Notes under the pieces: generated by a model
What the model was told of the DNA's origin: nothing
Database searches by the model: none
Seen by the model: only the letters and a program-made list of their open reading frames with translations
Position numbers and translations under genes: made by a program
From: an uncultured bacterium
Lineage (GTDB): Bacteria > Bacillota > Clostridia > Lachnospirales > Lachnospiraceae
DNA length: 16,800 nucleotides
Assembly (NCBI GenBank): GCA_905215625.1
Contig: CAJMQQ010000056.1
Span: forward strand, 1 to 16,800
Direction: 5' to 3'
Shown here: in pieces, positions 14,463-16,800 of the stretch
How positions within the stretch are numbered: position 1 is the stretch's first letter
Layout of the letters: each line of letters starts with the position of its first letter

Positions 14463-14513
14463 GATTTATCTCACCTCTTTTCTGTATGTGTTAAAACGCC
14501 AATGATTCTTTGA

Positions 14514-14540
14514 GTAAGTATATTATATTGTCAAGGTGTT
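14514..14540. repeat. Direct repeat copy B, promoter-like, upstream of nuclease-like gene
   Basis: Matches copy A at 13803-13830. On the minus strand, CACCTTGACA runs straight into TATAAT (14522-14527), about 60 bases before the presumed start of the nuclease-like gene and about 45 bases before its GAGGTG site. Confidence 0.7.
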
Positions 14541-14588
14541 GCTTCTGCATTGGCAGGGCAGTTTAATTTGTTTTTACCGTTGTAAGAA

Positions 14589-14675
14589 TTAAAGTACATT
14601 CAAAAAGGTGCTATTTTTTATAAATCTCTTAGTAAAAAATATTTTAAATATAGGATTATGGAGTATCCTCTTCAT
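14589..14675 (-). CDS. Possible 28-residue basic peptide
   Basis: ATG at 14675 preceded by AAGGTG at good spacing (6 bases), giving MKRILHNPIFKIFF and then a Lys/Arg-rich, Phe-rich tail. It overlaps the end of the protein fragment 14656-14781 in a different frame, the way small genes are packed in phages and mobile elements. I do not recognise it, and at this size a chance frame is quite possible. Confidence 0.2.
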   Translation of the reverse strand: MKRILHNPIFKIFFTKRFIKNSTFLNVL

Positions 14676-14781
14676 GGTTATCACCTTCTATTAAATCGAT
14701 GTTGTGAAATATTTCCTGCAATTTGTCATTTACATTGGATGTATTTTGTGTAATAGAAATATCAATGTTTTCTTGCGTAAC
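14656..14781 (-). pseudogene. C-terminal fragment of an unrecognised protein
   Basis: A 41-codon frame with protein-like composition: VTQENIDISITQN, then NDKLQEIFHNIDLIEG and a very acidic end (DNHEEDTP) before TAA. No start codon precedes it. The frame stays open upstream to 14841, but that part runs through a hairpin and into the 3' end of the HD gene, so it is probably not coding. It looks like the tail of an amphipathic-helix protein whose front was deleted at the junction with the HD-gene region. No family recognised. Confidence 0.35.
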
Positions 14782-14790
14782 GAAACACCC

Positions 14791-14808
14791 AAGGCAGAGA
14801 TTTGCCTT
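14791..14808 (-). terminator. Weak hairpin after the HD-domain gene
   Basis: AAGGCA (14791-14796) pairs with TGCCTT (14803-14808) around a 6-base loop, 14 bases after the HD-gene stop. The following sequence on the minus strand is GGGTGTTTCGTT, a poor T tract, so termination would be weak. Confidence 0.35.
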
Positions 14809-14821
14809 TAAATCAAGAAGT

Positions 14822-15406
14822 TTATTTTTGACCAGAAATTTTTACCACATCATAAATATTTCTTTCGATTTTTTCTTCAAAATATTTTTTCAGTGCTAAA
14901 TTTCTTTTCCACTTTTCATCAGGATAGAAGCCGTATCTGCGCCTTACATCTGCCATGCGGATTTCTATATCCAGAACGCCCTCACTTCCAGCCAAAGCGT
15001 CACACAACTGAATCAAGCGGTCGTACTCGTCAAAGGAAATTTTCTGCAGAGTGTTTTGAATCAGAGTCAGTTCTTCTTTCGTAGTATCATATTTCCCTAC
15101 ATAGTCCTCCAGTTTCTGATTGGGAAAAGAGTGGGTGAGACATCCCCGTGCAGCTTCTTCATATCCGAGAGACATCATATAGGAATATCCGTCAGAAACA
15201 TGTCCCAGATGACGGATGCCGAATTTTCTGCCAATATCGTGCAACAATCCCAGAACATAGGCTTTTTCGGAGTCCAGATTGCCGCAGGCTTGAGCGATTT
15301 TTTGTGCGCAGTCCCCGGCAATACGACTGTGATTGCCCCATGGACCGGGGTTGCAGTATTCTCCCTCTTGCAGCAGTCTTTTGGCTTCCTCTCTTGTAGG
15401 CAGCAT
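14822..15406 (-). CDS. HD-domain phosphohydrolase
   Basis: Small metal-dependent phosphohydrolase of the HD superfamily. The metal ligands of the H...HD...D pattern are H26 (GNHS), H56-D57 (LLHDIGR) and D136 (LCDALAG), counted from ATG 15406. That start is preferred over the upstream frame opening at 15466, because AGGGGG lies 8 bases before it and the predicted promoter -35 overlaps 15463-15468. The product is 194 residues. The natural substrate, perhaps a nucleotide or other phosphate ester, cannot be told from sequence. It is transcribed divergently from the GntR/ABC module, with no functional link visible. It probably marks the return to ordinary chromosome after the decayed island. Confidence 0.85.
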   Translation of the reverse strand: MLPTREEAKRLLQEGEYCNPGPWGNHSRIAGDCAQKIAQACGNLDSEKAYVLGLLHDIGRKFGIRHLGHVSDGYSYMMSLGYEEAARGCLTHSFPNQKLEDYVGKYDTTKEELTLIQNTLQKISFDEYDRLIQLCDALAGSEGVLDIEIRMADVRRRYGFYPDEKWKRNLALKKYFEEKIERNIYDVVKISGQK

Positions 15407-15439
15407 ATGGAATTCCCCCTTCCAGTTAATGTTATAGTT

Positions 15440-15468
15440 AGTATACTCTGTTTTCCAAACTGACACAA
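15440..15468 (-). promoter_or_regulatory. Promoter of the HD-domain gene
   Basis: On the minus strand: TTGTGT (15463-15468), exactly 17 bases, TATACT (15440-15445), followed 33 bases later by the ATG. Confidence 0.5.
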
Positions 15469-15509
15469 TAGAGTGATAAAGAAACAGCTTTGAATTTTCT
15501 TGAAAAATA

Positions 15510-15554
15510 TTGACAATCGCAAAGATTGGTGATATGGTTAATTACATAAGTAAT
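15510..15554 (+). promoter_or_regulatory. Promoter and operator of the GntR/ABC operon
   Basis: TTGACA (15510-15515), a 17-base spacer, TATGGT (15533-15538). Just downstream lies the palindrome ATTAC-ATAA-GTAAT (15541-15554), covering the expected transcription start. This fits an autorepressor operator for the YtrA-type protein encoded 75 bases further on. Confidence 0.6.
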
Positions 15555-15628
15555 GAACTATATAAATAAGGGGATTCATTGGAAAACCGATAAAAAATTT
15601 TCTACAGCAGGAAAGGGAGTGAAAGAGA

Positions 15629-16006
15629 TTGCAGGAATTGCTCAATCAGGAAAAATCTATTTATATACAAATTAAAGAAATGATTGAAACTGATATTTTA
15701 AGAGATATTCTGCTGGAGGAGGAGAGAGTACCCAGTACTAATGAACTGGCAAAACTCTATGCTATTAATCCGGCGACAGCGGCAAAGGGGGTAAATTTGT
15801 TAGTGGACGAAGGTATTTTGTATAAGAAAAGGGGGATTGGAATGTTTGTAGCATCAGGAGCAAAGCAGGTAATCGTGAGGAAGAGAAAAGAGAGATTTTT
15901 TGATGATTATATCAGAAGCCTTCTGACAGAAGCGGCAAGCCTGGGAATCACCAAAGAAGAATTGATCGATATGATAGCAGCAGGAAAAGGGGAGGATGCA
16001 AAATGA
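15629..16006 (+). CDS. GntR-family regulator, YtrA subfamily
   Basis: Short winged-helix repressor controlling the ABC transporter gene it overlaps. The GntR DNA-binding domain spans residues about 10-75: YIQIKEMIETDIL, then RVPSTNELAKLYAINPATA and the wing GILYKKRGIGMFV. Only about 50 residues follow, with no effector-binding domain, which defines the YtrA type (125 residues in all). The start is TTG at 15629 with AAGGGAG 9 bases upstream. The stop overlaps the next gene's start as ATGA. In known YtrA systems the repressor is relieved by cell-envelope stress such as antibiotics acting on lipid II; that inducer class is a family expectation only. Confidence 0.93.
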   Translation: MQELLNQEKSIYIQIKEMIETDILRDILLEEERVPSTNELAKLYAINPATAAKGVNLLVDEGILYKKRGIGMFVASGAKQVIVRKRKERFFDDYIRSLLTEAASLGITKEELIDMIAAGKGEDAK

Positions 16007-16800
16007 GCGTAATGACATTAAAATGTGAGAATCTGGTAAAACAATATAAAGACAAAAGGGCACTGGACAATGTGAGCCTTACATTGGAGAAGGGAAAAAT
16101 ATACGGCCTGATCGGACGAAACGGCGCGGGCAAGACCACGCTTCTGTCAGTTTTGACCGCCCAGAATCCGGCCACGCACGGAACTGTCACATTGAACGGA
16201 CAGCCGGTCTGGGAAAATGAGACGTCCCTGTCCCATCTCTGTTTTTCAAGGGAGATCAATGCCAATATGAATGCCGGAGGAATCGGCGCATTGAAAATAA
16301 AAGAGTATCTGAAAATGGCAGAGACATACATGCCTCACTGGGATAAGGAGATGGCAGAGCATCTGCTTGACATTTTCCATTTGGACCGGAAAAAAAGGAT
16401 CTCCAAGCTGTCAAAAGGTATGACATCCATGGTCACCATAATCGTGGCACTTGCCAGCAAAGCAGATTTCACATTGCTGGATGAACCCGTTGCAGGGCTT
16501 GATGTAGTGGCAAGGGAACAGTTCTACAGGATACTGTTGGAGGAATATACGGAGACAGGGCGTACCTTTGTCATCTCCACACATATTATTGAGGAAGCAG
16601 CAGACCTTTTCGAGGAAGTTATCATTCTGCATGAAGGCAAAATGGTACTGAAGGAGAATACCCAGGAACTTCTGGAAAGCTGTGTACATGTAAGCGGCAG
16701 GGAAGAGGATGTGGATGCCGCGACAGCAGGACTTACGAAATACAGAGAGGAGACCATTGGAAGGAGCAAAAGCGTCACCGTAAAACTGGAGCCGGGCCAG
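16003..16800 (+). CDS. ABC transporter ATP-binding protein, YtrB-like (partial, runs off window)
   Basis: Cytoplasmic ATPase of an exporter or detoxification system regulated by the upstream YtrA-type repressor. 266 codons are open to the last base with no stop. Motifs: Walker A GRNGAGKTT (residues 38-46), Walker B FTLLDEP with D160-E161, D-loop GLD, and H-loop histidine H194 (ISTH). Two oddities: the signature motif is LSKGM rather than LSGGQ (136-140), and the Q-loop glutamine is absent, the region reading CFSRE (80-84). Degenerate signatures are common in YtrB-like ATPases. AGGGGAGG lies just before the ATG, inside the GntR gene. The membrane subunit is presumably encoded beyond the window. 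Confidence 0.9.
   Translation, partial: MSVMTLKCENLVKQYKDKRALDNVSLTLEKGKIYGLIGRNGAGKTTLLSVLTAQNPATHGTVTLNGQPVWENETSLSHLCFSREINANMNAGGIGALKIKEYLKMAETYMPHWDKEMAEHLLDIFHLDRKKRISKLSKGMTSMVTIIVALASKADFTLLDEPVAGLDVVAREQFYRILLEEYTETGRTFVISTHIIEEAADLFEEVIILHEGKMVLKENTQELLESCVHVSGREEDVDAATAGLTKYREETIGRSKSVTVKLEPGQ

Noticed and set aside
15056..15463. Plus-strand frames opposite the HD-domain gene (up to 135 codons)
   Set aside because: The minus-strand frame has the full HD motif and a promoter and ribosome binding site in place; these frames have neither.
13198..16800. A direct repeat of the tRNA-Pro 3' end that would mark the second attachment site
   Set aside because: Scanning the rest of the window for the T-arm and acceptor sequence gave no convincing copy; ATTGCCCCATGG near 15333 is too short and lies inside the HD gene.

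Overview
The window looks like chromosome from a gut Firmicute, most likely a Lachnospiraceae (Blautia-like). This rests on AGGAGG-type ribosome binding sites, TTG/GTG starts, moderate-to-low GC, an LplB/YtcP-type sugar transporter, a leuCD pair of the short clostridial/archaeal type, and a YtrA-GntR/ABC module. Genus is inferred, not shown.

Region 1 (1-10236) is one plus-strand mannoside-utilisation operon: a LacI-family regulator, two CUT1 permeases, a lipoprotein solute-binding protein, a GH38 alpha-mannosidase and a GH2 beta-mannosidase. It closes with a strong bidirectional terminator. Neither glycosidase has a signal peptide, so the expected flow is capture and import of manno-oligosaccharides, then intracellular trimming of alpha- and beta-mannosyl residues. 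That combination would suit N-glycan-type or mannan oligosaccharides. No ATPase is encoded, so a shared MsmX/MsmK-type ATPase elsewhere is implied.

Region 2 (10254-13116) holds a LysR regulator divergent from leuC-leuD, the two subunits of an isopropylmalate-isomerase-type hydro-lyase. The intergenic region has an exact T-N11-A palindrome overlapping the predicted -35 of leuC. Two mutually exclusive hairpins follow leuD.

Region 3 (13158-14822) is a tRNA-Pro(GGG) gene followed by an AT-rich, decayed island on the minus strand. It contains a C-terminal tyrosine-recombinase stub, a small holin-like toxin gene killed by an in-frame TGA, a structured RNA-like segment with its own terminator, a small gene resembling BECR-fold (PBECR) nucleases with no usable ATG, and a C-terminal protein fragment. 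A 27-28 bp promoter-like sequence occurs twice, ahead of the toxin remnant and ahead of the nuclease-like gene. This is most simply the wreck of an integrative element inserted at the tRNA 3' end.

Region 4 (14822-16800) has a minus-strand HD-domain phosphohydrolase, divergent from a YtrA-type GntR repressor whose stop codon overlaps the start of an ABC-transporter ATPase that runs off the window end. A palindrome just downstream of the GntR promoter is a good operator candidate.
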